Shown: positions 38,293 to 47,427 of the stretch, piece after piece
Numbering within the stretch: the stretch's first letter is position 1
Layout: every line of letters starts with the position of its first letter
Assembly (NCBI GenBank): GCA_964487505.1
Contig: CAZARD010000003.1
Span: 1 to 64,000, forward strand
Source of the DNA: JAFDVJ01 sp964487505
GTDB taxonomy: Bacteria > Acidobacteriota > Blastocatellia > Pyrinomonadales > Pyrinomonadaceae
Direction: 5' to 3'
DNA length: 64,000 nucleotides
Made by a program: the position numbers and the translations under genes
Notes under the pieces: model-generated
Databases searched by the model: none
Told to the model about the DNA's origin: nothing
Seen by the model: the letters and a program-made list of their open reading frames with translations, nothing else

Positions 38293-38314
38293 CCAATATC
38301 GCGTGGTATATTGG
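38293..38314. promoter_or_regulatory. Operator-like dyad overlapping an extended -10
   Basis: CCAATAT (38293-38299) and ATATTGG (38308-38314) form a perfect 7-bp dyad with an 8-nt spacer. The right half overlaps TGGTATATT, an extended -10, about 40 nt before the peroxidase start and between the two divergent genes. No regulator is identified. Confidence 0.4.
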
Positions 38315-38351
38315 CAATAGCGACAACTTCTGCTTCCCGGAGTAACCGACA

Positions 38352-41153
38352 ATGCGACGCCTTAAGTTCTTGATCACTGTTTCATTCTTTGCTTTTGCCT
38401 TTGTCTTTTTCGCCAACCGGCACGTGACGCCTGTCGCGACCGGCCAGGTCACGCTTGCGGCACCGACCGGTGTCGTCGCGTCCGACAATATGTACGCCGA
38501 CAAGGTCGGTTTGCACTGGGACACGATCCGTAGCGCGACGTTGTACCGCATCTATCGGAACACGGTCAATGATTCCGGTTCCGCAACCGATATCGGAACG
38601 ACCGCTTCCAATTACTTTTTCGATCTGACCCCCAATGCGGGGCAGACCTATTATTATTGGATCAAGGCTGAAAACGGGCCGAACGCGAGCCCGTTCAGCG
38701 CGCCCGACGCCGGAACGCGCGCGGTCGGAGGATTCTCCGGGGGGCTGTTCCCACCGCTTGACCCGCCGGCGATCCCGGCCCAGAATCCGGCGACGGCGGC
38801 CAAGGCTTATCTCGGCAAGGCCCTTTTTTGGGACGAACAGATGTCCTCGACAAAGACGGTTTCGTGCGGGACCTGTCACCGCGCCGGCGCCGGCGGCTCC
38901 GATCCGCGGACGATCTTCGGCGACAGCCGATCGAGAAATCCCGGATTCGACAACATTTTCAATACCGCCGACGATCCGTTCGGCTCGCCCGGCGTGCCGC
39001 AAAACAATGCCGACGGGACATACGTTCTCAACAACTTCTTCAAGTTCAACGAGCAGGTCACGGGCCGCAAGTCACCGTCTTATCTGAACGCCGGCTATTC
39101 GCCGAACGGGATCTTCTGGGACGGCCGCGCGACGAACGAATTCCGCGATCCGTTGACGAACGCCGTCGTCATTCCGACGGGCGGCGCGCTTGAAAGCCAG
39201 GTCCTCGGGCCGCCGCTTTCTTCGGCCGAGATGGCGCACGGCGGCCGCAACTGGACTCAGGTCGCGGCGCGCATCGCGGCATCGAGGCCGCTCGTGCTGG
39301 CGACCAATATTCCGCCGGCGCTCGCGACGTGGATAAACGGACGGACGTACCCGCAGCTCTTCGAGGAGGTTTACGGAACGCCGGAAGTGACTCCGGTACG
39401 GATCGCAATGGCGATCGCGACGCACGAGCGGATCCTGTTCTCGGACCAAACGCCGCTCGACCGCGATTCTGCGAACATCGAGGTTCTGACGAACCAGGAA
39501 GAGTTGGGCAAGAGCCTGTTCGTCAACCTCCAGTGCTTCGTTTGTCACTCCGACGCGCTGATGTCCGACCAGCAATTTCACAATATCGGCGTCCGGCCGG
39601 TTCAGGAGGATCTCGGCCGCGGCGCGATCAGCGGAAATCCGGCCGACAACGGCGCTTTCCGCACGCCGACGCTGCGTAACATCGAACTGCGCGGGCCGTA
39701 TATGCACAACGGGCGGTTCGCGACGCTCGAGGATGTCGTCGAGTTCTACAATCGCGGCGGCGACCACGATGCGCCCAACATCGACCGCGCGCTGATCAGA
39801 CCGCTGAACCTGACTCCGGATCAGAAGGCGGCGCTCGTCGCGTTTATGAAACGGCCGCTGACGGACGTTCGCGTCCGCGACGAATTGCCGCCGTTCGACC
39901 GGCCGTCACTTTATGCCGATTCAAACAGGGTTCCAGTCGTCTCCGGAATAGGCCGTCCCGGATCGGGAGCGATCACTCCGAAGGTGACGGCAATCGAGCC
40001 GCCGCTTGTCGGGAATCCGAGTTTCACGGTCGCTGTTTTGGACTCGCTCGGCGGCGCGCAGGCGACGCTCGTCATTGATTCCGCCGATCCCGGCGTCGGC
40101 GCGTCGATCCCGGCGGCGGGCTCGTTCGCCCGGCGGGTCATCGGTCTTCAAGGCTCCGGCAACGGCAACGGTTGGGGTTCGGTCAGCCTTTCGATCCCGA
40201 ATCAGCAGTCGCTTGTCGGCCAAACGTTCTACGGGCGCTGGTATGTCAACGATCCCGGCGCGGCGAACGGATTTTCGGTCTCTCAGGTTTTCAGTTTCAC
40301 GGTCTTCGGCACGGCATTCGTCAACCCGGCTGTAATCGCCGATTTCGACGGCGACCGGAAGACCGACATCTCGATCTTTCGACCGTCGAACGGTCAGTGG
40401 TGGCTGAACCGTTCGTCGCTCGGAACGATCGCGCATACGTTCGGAAATTCGGCCGACAAGATCGCGCCGGCGGATTTCACAGGCGACGGCGTGGTCGATG
40501 TTGCGATATTCAGGCCGTCGACCGGATCCTGGTTCGTGCTTAGAAGCGAGAACTTTTCGTTCTACTCGTTCCCGTTCGGGGCCGCGAACGACATTCCGGC
40601 TCCCGGCGATTTTGACGCCGACGGCAAGGCCGACGCGGCCGTTTTCCGGCCGTCGAACGCGACCTGGTACATTCAGAGGTCGTCTGACAACGGCGTCACG
40701 ATCCAACAGTTCGGCGCAAACGGCGACATCCCGCAGGTCGGCGACTATGACGGCGACGGACGTGCCGATCCGGCGATCTTCCGTCCGTCGAACGGCCAAT
40801 GGTGGCTGAACCGTTCGACGTCCGGCGTCATCGCCGCGACGTTCGGAATCTCGACCGACAAACCCACGGCGCGCGACTTCACGGGCGACGGCAGGACCGA
40901 CGTCGCGTTCTGGAGGCCTTCGACGGGAGAATGGTTCGTGCTTCGGTCCGAGGACTACTCGTTCTATGCAGTGCCGTTCGGCGTCTCGACCGATATCCCG
41001 GCCGCCGGCGATTTCGATGGCGACGGTCGCGCCGACACGGCCGTTTTCCGTCCCGCTTCGGGAACGTGGTACGTCAACCGATCGACCCAGGGCCTTCTGA
41101 TCCAGAATTTCGGCGCTTCGACCGACGTTCCGGTACCGGGCGGCAACCAGTAG
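38352..41153 (+). CDS. Di-haem cytochrome c peroxidase fused to FN3 and FG-GAP-like repeats
   Basis: This 933-aa exported protein (signal peptide about 1-22) has a fibronectin-III-like domain (about 38-125; TLYRIYRNTVND), a MauG/CcpA-type cytochrome c peroxidase domain (about 140-520) with two haem sites CGTCH (172-176) and CFVCH (about 395-399), a linker domain (about 525-655) and six FG-GAP/VCBS-like repeats (about 660-925; DFDGDGRAD, DYDGDGRAD, each followed by FRPS and GxWW/WFV). The repeats suggest a calcium-binding propeller-like structure. GGAG sits 9-12 nt before ATG 38352. Activity as a peroxidase is inferred from the family; the domain set is uncommon. Confidence 0.9.
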   Translation: MRRLKFLITVSFFAFAFVFFANRHVTPVATGQVTLAAPTGVVASDNMYADKVGLHWDTIRSATLYRIYRNTVNDSGSATDIGTTASNYFFDLTPNAGQTYYYWIKAENGPNASPFSAPDAGTRAVGGFSGGLFPPLDPPAIPAQNPATAAKAYLGKALFWDEQMSSTKTVSCGTCHRAGAGGSDPRTIFGDSRSRNPGFDNIFNTADDPFGSPGVPQNNADGTYVLNNFFKFNEQVTGRKSPSYLNAGYSPNGIFWDGRATNEFRDPLTNAVVIPTGGALESQVLGPPLSSAEMAHGGRNWTQVAARIAASRPLVLATNIPPALATWINGRTYPQLFEEVYGTPEVTPVRIAMAIATHERILFSDQTPLDRDSANIEVLTNQEELGKSLFVNLQCFVCHSDALMSDQQFHNIGVRPVQEDLGRGAISGNPADNGAFRTPTLRNIELRGPYMHNGRFATLEDVVEFYNRGGDHDAPNIDRALIRPLNLTPDQKAALVAFMKRPLTDVRVRDELPPFDRPSLYADSNRVPVVSGIGRPGSGAITPKVTAIEPPLVGNPSFTVAVLDSLGGAQATLVIDSADPGVGASIPAAGSFARRVIGLQGSGNGNGWGSVSLSIPNQQSLVGQTFYGRWYVNDPGAANGFSVSQVFSFTVFGTAFVNPAVIADFDGDRKTDISIFRPSNGQWWLNRSSLGTIAHTFGNSADKIAPADFTGDGVVDVAIFRPSTGSWFVLRSENFSFYSFPFGAANDIPAPGDFDADGKADAAVFRPSNATWYIQRSSDNGVTIQQFGANGDIPQVGDYDGDGRADPAIFRPSNGQWWLNRSTSGVIAATFGISTDKPTARDFTGDGRTDVAFWRPSTGEWFVLRSEDYSFYAVPFGVSTDIPAAGDFDGDGRADTAVFRPASGTWYVNRSTQGLLIQNFGASTDVPVPGGNQ

Positions 41154-41166
41154 CGAAATGGATCTA

Positions 41167-41775
41167 CTAAACGACGGGCGTTGAACCTATTTCGCGCGGG
41201 TTTTTGGCCACGATCAGGTTCACCGCTCCGAACGCTTTTATTCGAAGATCGACGATATCGAAACCGGCGGATCTGACAAGGTCCGCCGTTCGTCTGTTGA
41301 AACAATCTTCGATGAGCGCCATTGAGACAATATTGAACGCGTCGAACGCATATCCGAGAACTCCGGAAGGCCTGACGTGTTCCAGAAGGACGATCGTACC
41401 GCCGGGCCGCACGACGCGTCGCAGTTCGGCAAGCCCGAGCGCGGGATCCCCGACTGAGCAAAAAACCAATGTCGCGAAAGCGGCATCAAACGAATCGGAC
41501 GGAAACGGAAGCGACTCGACGCTTGCCTGAACCAGACGGATCGTCCCGCTGCGCGAGGCCGCGAGATCGATCATTCCGGCTGCAAATTCCGACGCAACGG
41601 CGAGGTCGTGATCGGGATAAAGAGCAAAGTTCGCGCCGGTCCCCGCGCCAACCTCGAGAAGGCGCGAGCCGGGCGGCAGCGCGGCGAGCGCTTCGCGGCG
41701 CCATCGGATCAGGAAACGCCGTTCGAGCGGGGCCATCAGGCGGTCGTAGCGTTCGGCAAGCCGGTCGTAAACCAT
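41167..41775 (-). CDS. Class I SAM-dependent methyltransferase
   Basis: This 202-aa protein has the Rossmann motif I LLEVGAGTGANF, motif II LPFPSDSFDAAFATLV and the UbiE/PmtA-like start YDRLAERYDRLMAPLERRF. Such proteins methylate lipids, quinones or small molecules; the target is not clear. It converges on the peroxidase gene with 13 nt between stop codons and is divergent from the response-regulator gene 72 nt upstream. Confidence 0.87.
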   Translation of the reverse strand: MVYDRLAERYDRLMAPLERRFLIRWRREALAALPPGSRLLEVGAGTGANFALYPDHDLAVASEFAAGMIDLAASRSGTIRLVQASVESLPFPSDSFDAAFATLVFCSVGDPALGLAELRRVVRPGGTIVLLEHVRPSGVLGYAFDAFNIVSMALIEDCFNRRTADLVRSAGFDIVDLRIKAFGAVNLIVAKNPREIGSTPVV

Positions 41776-41847
41776 TCGGGTTTAGGTTATTCGGCGTTCG
41801 CGTCTTTTTCAATTGCCGTCCGAAGATTTACAATTGTCATCCGAGTT

Positions 41848-43257
41848 ATGCCGAAGAAAGGTTCAGTTCTGATCTGCGACGACGAAGAGATAATGCGCGA
41901 CGTTCTCGAGACGATCCTCTCAGCCGCCGGGTACAAGGTCGATCTCGCTCGCAACGGGGAGGAAGCGATCGAGGCCTACTCGGAGAAAGCGTACGACGTC
42001 GTGCTGATGGACGTCTCGATGCCCGGAATGGGCGGCCTCACGGCGTTGCAGGAGATCATCAAGATCGACGCCGACGCGTATGTGCTGATGATCACCGCAT
42101 ATGCGACCTTCGACACGGCGATCTCGGCGTGGGAAAAAGGCGCCGAAGGCTGCATCCGGAAGCCGTTCCAGAACGAGCAGATCCTGGCGCTCGTCGCGAA
42201 AGGGATCAAGGCCCGACGAAAGGAAGAGGAACGTGTAGTCCTGCGACAGGCGATGACTCGGTCGGTCCGGCGCGAAGGATTTATCGGACGATCCGATGTG
42301 ATGGAAAACGTTTTCCGCCTCGTCGACCGCGTCGGGCCGGCGCGATCGACGGTTCTCATCACGGGCGAGTCCGGAACGGGAAAGGAGTTGGTGGCCAAGG
42401 CGATCCACGAGGCAAGCCCGCGCGCGGGCCGGCAGTTCGTCGTCGTAAATTGCTCGAACATTCCGTCCGAGTTGCTTGAATCCGAACTCTTCGGTCATAC
42501 GAAAGGAGCGTTTACCGGCGCGGTCGCGGCGAAAAAGGGACTTTTCGAGGTCGCCGATGGCGGATCGATATTCCTCGACGAGATCGGCGATCTTCGCCCG
42601 GAGACTCAAGTCCGCCTGCTGCGCGTGATCCAGGAGCGCGAATTCACCCCGCTCGGTGACACGACGCCGTTGAAGGTCGACGTCCGGATCATCGCCGCGA
42701 CCAATGTCGACCTCAAGGAGGCGGTCAAGAACGGAACCTTTCGCGAGGATCTCTATTATCGTTTGTCGGTCGTCCCGATCGAACTTCCGCCGCTTCGCGA
42801 ACGCCGGGACGACATTTTGCCGTTGACGCAGTTCTTTATCCGCAAATACAACGACGAGAACGCGCGTTCGATCAGTGAAAACCTTTCGCCCGAAGTGCTC
42901 TCGCTCCTCGAGGGCTATCATTTTCCCGGAAACGTCCGCGAGCTCGAGAACATCATCGAACGCGCCGTCGTGATCGCGCCGACCGACGAGATCACGATCG
43001 ATTGTCTGCGGCCTGAAGTCCGCGACCCCGAGCTCGCGATGGAGATGATGCGCGATACCGAAGGGTCATCGGCGGACATCGACATCTCGCGGGGCGTGAA
43101 CTTCTACGACGAGGTGAAACGATTCGAGATCGACCTTATCCGGCGCGCTCTCGAGCAGACCGGCGGTCACCAGAGCCGCGCGGCCCGGCTTCTCGGATTG
43201 AACGCCACGACTCTGAATTCGAAGATCAAGACCTATAACATCCAGGTTCGCTTCTGA
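41848..43257 (+). CDS. NtrC-family sigma-54-dependent response regulator (orphan)
   Basis: This 469-aa regulator has a receiver domain with the phosphorylatable Asp in VVLMDVSMPG (about residue 54), an AAA+ domain with Walker A GESGTGKE and the sigma-54 contact loop GAFTGA in ELFGHTKGAFTGA, and a Fis-type HTH at the end (HQSRAARLLGLNATT). No histidine kinase is adjacent. Start ATG 41848 begins the receiver domain directly; longer starts lack support. About 170 nt downstream lies a sigma-54 promoter candidate for the next gene, a plausible target, though not demonstrated. Confidence 0.94.
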   Translation: MPKKGSVLICDDEEIMRDVLETILSAAGYKVDLARNGEEAIEAYSEKAYDVVLMDVSMPGMGGLTALQEIIKIDADAYVLMITAYATFDTAISAWEKGAEGCIRKPFQNEQILALVAKGIKARRKEEERVVLRQAMTRSVRREGFIGRSDVMENVFRLVDRVGPARSTVLITGESGTGKELVAKAIHEASPRAGRQFVVVNCSNIPSELLESELFGHTKGAFTGAVAAKKGLFEVADGGSIFLDEIGDLRPETQVRLLRVIQEREFTPLGDTTPLKVDVRIIAATNVDLKEAVKNGTFREDLYYRLSVVPIELPPLRERRDDILPLTQFFIRKYNDENARSISENLSPEVLSLLEGYHFPGNVRELENIIERAVVIAPTDEITIDCLRPEVRDPELAMEMMRDTEGSSADIDISRGVNFYDEVKRFEIDLIRRALEQTGGHQSRAARLLGLNATTLNSKIKTYNIQVRF

Positions 43258-43350
43258 CCTTCTCGCAAAAAATTCAATTTTTCATATTTTCATCCGAAGT
43301 CGAAGAAAGAAGGGAGATTGAACGGCAGCGCCGAATAGTCGTCATTGAGT

Positions 43351-43373
43351 ATTGGTACTCCTTATCTGCCAAT
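43351..43373. promoter_or_regulatory. Dyad upstream of the sigma-54 promoter
   Basis: ATTGGTA-N9-TGCCAAT (one mismatch), 54 nt upstream of the -24 element, in a typical enhancer-site position for an NtrC-type activator. Confidence 0.35.
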
Positions 43374-43426
43374 AAATACAGGCATTAATTACTTTTTTGT
43401 AAAGATTGTGCCGGCCACATTTGCTT

Positions 43427-43442
43427 TGGTACGTTGGTTGCC
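43427..43442 (+). promoter_or_regulatory. Sigma-54 (-24/-12) promoter candidate
   Basis: TGGTAC-N5-TTGCC matches the sigma-54 consensus with the invariant GG and GC ten nt apart. The receptor gene starts 113 nt downstream. Confidence 0.6.
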
Positions 43443-43554
43443 TTAAAAACCGTGGTTTATCAAACTTCAAAGTAATCGAGCGAAGTCAGAGTTATTCAAA
43501 ACTACATTTCGGCGACGTAGGTTATTTTAGGGAAAACAAAAACAAGGAGTAGGT

Positions 43555-46500
43555 ATGAAAAGAACATTTCTCTTGGTAATTGCATTCCTTGCCCTTTCTG
43601 TCAGCATGATCGCGCAGACGGTCTCCGGCAGACTCGTCGGTACCATCAGCGGTCCGGATGGCGTCCTTCCGGGCGCGACGGTCGTGGTCACCGACGACAA
43701 AACGGGCAAAGAATACACCGTTACCACTGATTCGCAGGGCGGATTCGTCGTTCCCCAGTTGAACTCGGGAACGTACACCGTCAAAACGACGGCGACGGGC
43801 TTCAAAACAAGCGTCGTCAAGAACGTCATCATCAACGTTGCGCAGGACACTTCGATCGCGACGACGCTTGAGGTTGGTGACGTTTCGGCGACCGTCACGG
43901 TCACGAGCGGTGAGGATCTCGTCAACTCGACGAATGCCGAGCTCAACCGGACGATCAACGAGCGCCAGATCAAGGAGCTTCCGCTGAACGGACGTAATCC
44001 GCTGCAGCTCATCCTTCTTCAGGCCGGCGCCTCGTCGAACCCGAGCCAGAACACGACGATCAACGGTTTCCGTACGTCGTCGACCAACATCATCCAGGAC
44101 GGCGTCAATGTCCAGGACAACTTCATCCGCTCGAACGCGACGGACTTCAGCCCGGGCCGCGCTTCGGTGGGTAACGTCGAGCAGTTCACGATCACGACGC
44201 AGGCCGGTGCCGACCGCGGTTTCGGCGGTCCGCAGGTCGAACTCGTGACTCCGCGTGGCCAGAACACGTTTCGTGGTGAAGCATTCATCTTCAACCGCAA
44301 CTCCGAGTTCGCGGCGAACAGCTTCTTCAACAACGCGGCCGGTAACCTGACGGCAACGTCGCCCCGCGTTCTCGCGGGCCTCGCGAGTGTCGGTGACGAT
44401 GTCGCTCCGCGTCCGTTCCTGAACCGGAACCAGTTCGGCGGCAGCATCAGCGGCCCGATCGTCAAGAACAGGCTGTTCTTCTTCGGTTACTACGAAGGCC
44501 TTCGTCTCCGGACACAGGTTGCCAAGGTGACGACGACCCTGACGGCAGCTGCGAAGGCGGGTATCCTGACTTACATCGACAATGGCGGTGTGACGCGTCA
44601 GGTCAACGTTTTCACGCTTCCGAACACCGGAACGAACATCCCGACCGGGATCAATTCGATCGTTGCGACGCGTTTCCTGAACCGTCTTCCGGTCGGCAAC
44701 ACGACCGAGGCCGGCGACGGTCTGAACACGACCGGCTATCGCTTCAACCAGGCATCGAACACGGACCGCGACCAGTACACGTTCCGCATCGACTACCAGT
44801 TGAACGACAACAACAACATCAACGGTATCTACGACCGTTCGAAGGAAAACAATCTCCGCTCGGACATCGACGGTTCGTTCAACACGATCCCGGCAGTGGT
44901 CCAGCCGGCGATCAACGATCGCGTTTCGCTTTCGTGGACGACCACTCCGTGGGCGAGCTTCACGAACCAGCTGCGCGGCGGTTTCCTGTTCAGCAAGCCT
45001 GACTTCATCCGTGAAGAAGCGACCCCGGCGCAGTTCATCGCTCCGACGCTGATCACGAACCCGGAAGTCACCTTCCTGAATCAGGGCCGCAAGACCGACA
45101 ACTATAACCTGTCGAACACGTCGGACTATCTCTGGAAGAACCATTCGTTCCGTTTCGGCTTCCAGTTCCAGCGTGTCGCCATCAATGCCTACAATGACGC
45201 GGGTATCGTTCCGACCTATTCGATCGGCACCAACGTCAACACTCCGGCGACCCCGGCGGTCGGCAATGCCGCTTACATCGGCGGTATCAGCGCGGCGCAG
45301 CGCAACACCGGCAACTCGCTCTTCGCGCTCCTCGGCGGCATCATCGGCAGCGGTTCGCAGAGCTTCAACGTCACGTCGCAGACCTCGGGCTTCGTTCCGG
45401 GAGCGACTCAGCGCCGCCAGTTCGGAATGGACACGCTTGCCTTTTTCGGACAGGATTCGTGGCGCGTTAAGCCGAACTTCACGATGACGCTTGGTCTCCG
45501 CTACGAGATCCATCGCGGTCTGAAATCGAAGAACGGCCTCGCGTTTGAGCCGGTCATCGCTCCGGGACGCAACCCGGTAGATGCCATCCTCGATCCGAAC
45601 GGATCATACCAGTTCGTCGGCGGCAACGCCGGTAAAGCCGGGCTTTTCTTCAAGGATGACAAGGACAATTTCGCGCCGGTCATCAACGCTTCGTACTCGC
45701 CGAACTTCAAGGGCGGCTGGGCGAAGTGGCTCTTCGGTAAGGAAGGCGACAGCGTGTTCCGCGGCGGTTTCCGGTTCAGCTACGTCAATGACGAAGCTGT
45801 CCGCGCCCCCGACAACGCGCTGCTCGGCAACCAGGGTCTGAACTTCGGCGCTTCGGCGATCAACACGGGAACCGGCACTACCGCGCTCAATGACCGCGTT
45901 GGCGCGGTGACTGCGGTCATTCCCCCGACGTTCGTTGCAAACCGGACGTACGCGCTGAACAATTCGGCGGCGTTCTCGAACTTCGGTACTGTTTTTGCCG
46001 TCGATCCGAACATCCAGATCCCGCGCGTCGCGGAATGGAACTTCGGATTCCAGCGTCAGTTCGGCGACTATGCCGTCGAGGTCCGCTACGTCGGAAGTTG
46101 GAGCGACAATCTCTGGCGCTCGATTGACTACAACCAGGTCGACATCCGTGACAACGGTTTTGCGGCCGACTTCAATCGTGCCCGTGCGAACCTGCTGGCG
46201 TGCCGTGCCGTTGGCGCGAGCTGCACCACTGGCGGCGCATACAACGCGGCGGTACCGGGCAGCGTTCCGCTGACGGTCTTCCCGAACCTCGGAAGCGGCG
46301 GTCTGCTCAACAACGCGACCGTCATCAGTTTCCTTGATGGCGGAGTCCCCGGCGAAATGGCGCTTCTCTACATCCAGAACGCGCTGACGGGAACGGTTCG
46401 TTTCCTTCCGAACCCGGGCACTGGTGTCGCGAACGTTTTCCAGAACGGAGCGTTTTCGAAGTATCACTCGCTACAGACGGAAGTTCGTCGCCGTTTCTCG

Positions 46501-47295
46501 AACGGTCTCGAAATGCAGATGAACTATACGTTCGGCAAAACGATCACCGACGGTCAGGGCACGGCCCAGACCCGCGTTGAGGCATTCCTCGACAACAAGC
46601 AGAAAGAACTCGACATCGCGCGCGCTGATTTCGATCAGACGCACATCATGAACCTGAACCTGATCTATCAGCTTCCGTTTGGCAAAGGCCAGAAATTCCT
46701 TAACAAGGGCGGTTGGCAGAACCAGATCTTCGGCGGATGGCAGATGACGAGCATCATTCGATGGTCGAGCGGCGCTCCGATCACGATCACCGATGCGCGC
46801 GGTACGCTCAATCGTACCGGTCGTTCGGGTCGTCAGACGGCGCTGACCAGTCTCTCGAAGTCTGAGTTGAAGAAACTCTTCGGCGTGTTCCGCACCCCGA
46901 ACGGCGTGTTCTTCATCAATCCGACGGCTGCAGGCCGCAATCCGGACGGCAGTATCAACACCGCCGGCGGCGGTACCGGCCGCGGTTCGAACGGCTTCGG
47001 TCAGAACACGTTCACCGGTCAGGTGTTCTTCAGCAACCTGCCGGGCACGACGAGCGGTCTCGAGCGCGCATTCCTGAACGGTCCTTCGACCTTCAACTGG
47101 GATGCTTCGCTTGTCAAGAACTTCTCGTTCACGGAAACGATGAAGCTTCAGCTCCGTGCGGAAGCCTTCAACATCCTGAACACGGTCAACTTCGTGCCGG
47201 GACAGTTCCTTGACATCAGCAGCACGACCTTTGGCCGCATGTCGTCGACGACGGCGCCGCGCGTCATGCAGTTCGGAGCTCGCTTCCTGTTCTAA
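43555..47295 (+). CDS. Oar-like TonB-dependent receptor, probably highly expressed
   Basis: This 1246-aa outer-membrane protein has a signal peptide (near MIAQ, residue 21), a carboxypeptidase-regulatory-like domain (about 27-110; GVLPGATVVVTDDKTGKEY), a plug (about 135-240; LPLNGRNPLQL, IIQDGVNVQDN) and a beta barrel ending in ARFLF. Its codon choice favours CGT and GGT more than neighbouring genes, which suggests strong expression. AAGGAG is 8 nt before ATG 43555. The upstream region has a sigma-54 promoter candidate and dyad. It resembles the receptor at 28.7-32.4 kb in architecture but is distinct. Substrate unknown. Confidence 0.94.
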   Translation: MKRTFLLVIAFLALSVSMIAQTVSGRLVGTISGPDGVLPGATVVVTDDKTGKEYTVTTDSQGGFVVPQLNSGTYTVKTTATGFKTSVVKNVIINVAQDTSIATTLEVGDVSATVTVTSGEDLVNSTNAELNRTINERQIKELPLNGRNPLQLILLQAGASSNPSQNTTINGFRTSSTNIIQDGVNVQDNFIRSNATDFSPGRASVGNVEQFTITTQAGADRGFGGPQVELVTPRGQNTFRGEAFIFNRNSEFAANSFFNNAAGNLTATSPRVLAGLASVGDDVAPRPFLNRNQFGGSISGPIVKNRLFFFGYYEGLRLRTQVAKVTTTLTAAAKAGILTYIDNGGVTRQVNVFTLPNTGTNIPTGINSIVATRFLNRLPVGNTTEAGDGLNTTGYRFNQASNTDRDQYTFRIDYQLNDNNNINGIYDRSKENNLRSDIDGSFNTIPAVVQPAINDRVSLSWTTTPWASFTNQLRGGFLFSKPDFIREEATPAQFIAPTLITNPEVTFLNQGRKTDNYNLSNTSDYLWKNHSFRFGFQFQRVAINAYNDAGIVPTYSIGTNVNTPATPAVGNAAYIGGISAAQRNTGNSLFALLGGIIGSGSQSFNVTSQTSGFVPGATQRRQFGMDTLAFFGQDSWRVKPNFTMTLGLRYEIHRGLKSKNGLAFEPVIAPGRNPVDAILDPNGSYQFVGGNAGKAGLFFKDDKDNFAPVINASYSPNFKGGWAKWLFGKEGDSVFRGGFRFSYVNDEAVRAPDNALLGNQGLNFGASAINTGTGTTALNDRVGAVTAVIPPTFVANRTYALNNSAAFSNFGTVFAVDPNIQIPRVAEWNFGFQRQFGDYAVEVRYVGSWSDNLWRSIDYNQVDIRDNGFAADFNRARANLLACRAVGASCTTGGAYNAAVPGSVPLTVFPNLGSGGLLNNATVISFLDGGVPGEMALLYIQNALTGTVRFLPNPGTGVANVFQNGAFSKYHSLQTEVRRRFSNGLEMQMNYTFGKTITDGQGTAQTRVEAFLDNKQKELDIARADFDQTHIMNLNLIYQLPFGKGQKFLNKGGWQNQIFGGWQMTSIIRWSSGAPITITDARGTLNRTGRSGRQTALTSLSKSELKKLFGVFRTPNGVFFINPTAAGRNPDGSINTAGGGTGRGSNGFGQNTFTGQVFFSNLPGTTSGLERAFLNGPSTFNWDASLVKNFSFTETMKLQLRAEAFNILNTVNFVPGQFLDISSTTFGRMSSTTAPRVMQFGARFLF

Positions 47296-47350
47296 TTCCT
47301 GATTGCGGCGAAAGGCGGCAACGTCCTCGCCAAGACACGGAATAACTGAT

Positions 47351-47385
47351 GATCCGTCGGTCCTCGGACCGGCGGATCTTTTTTG
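47351..47385 (+). terminator. Strong terminator of the second receptor gene
   Basis: A 13-bp stem (47351-47363 / 47366-47378, one G-T pair) followed by TTTTTT. Confidence 0.9.
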
Positions 47386-47389
47386 TTTG

Positions 47390-47416
47390 TTGACGCTGCG
47401 AGATTCAAGATATACT
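47390..47416 (+). promoter_or_regulatory. Possible promoter of the MoxR-type operon
   Basis: TTGACG (47390-47395), 15 nt, TATACT (47411-47416). The spacer is short, so this is tentative; start codon 47428. Confidence 0.3.
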
Positions 47417-47427
47417 TTGCGAAACTG

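Noticed and set aside
41848..43257. Two-component pair with a kinase
   Set aside because: No histidine kinase gene is adjacent; the neighbours are a methyltransferase and a receptor.
43522..45513. Large antisense frame (663 codons) inside the second receptor gene
   Set aside because: Arg/Asp-rich shadow translation with no start signal; the receptor reading is certain.
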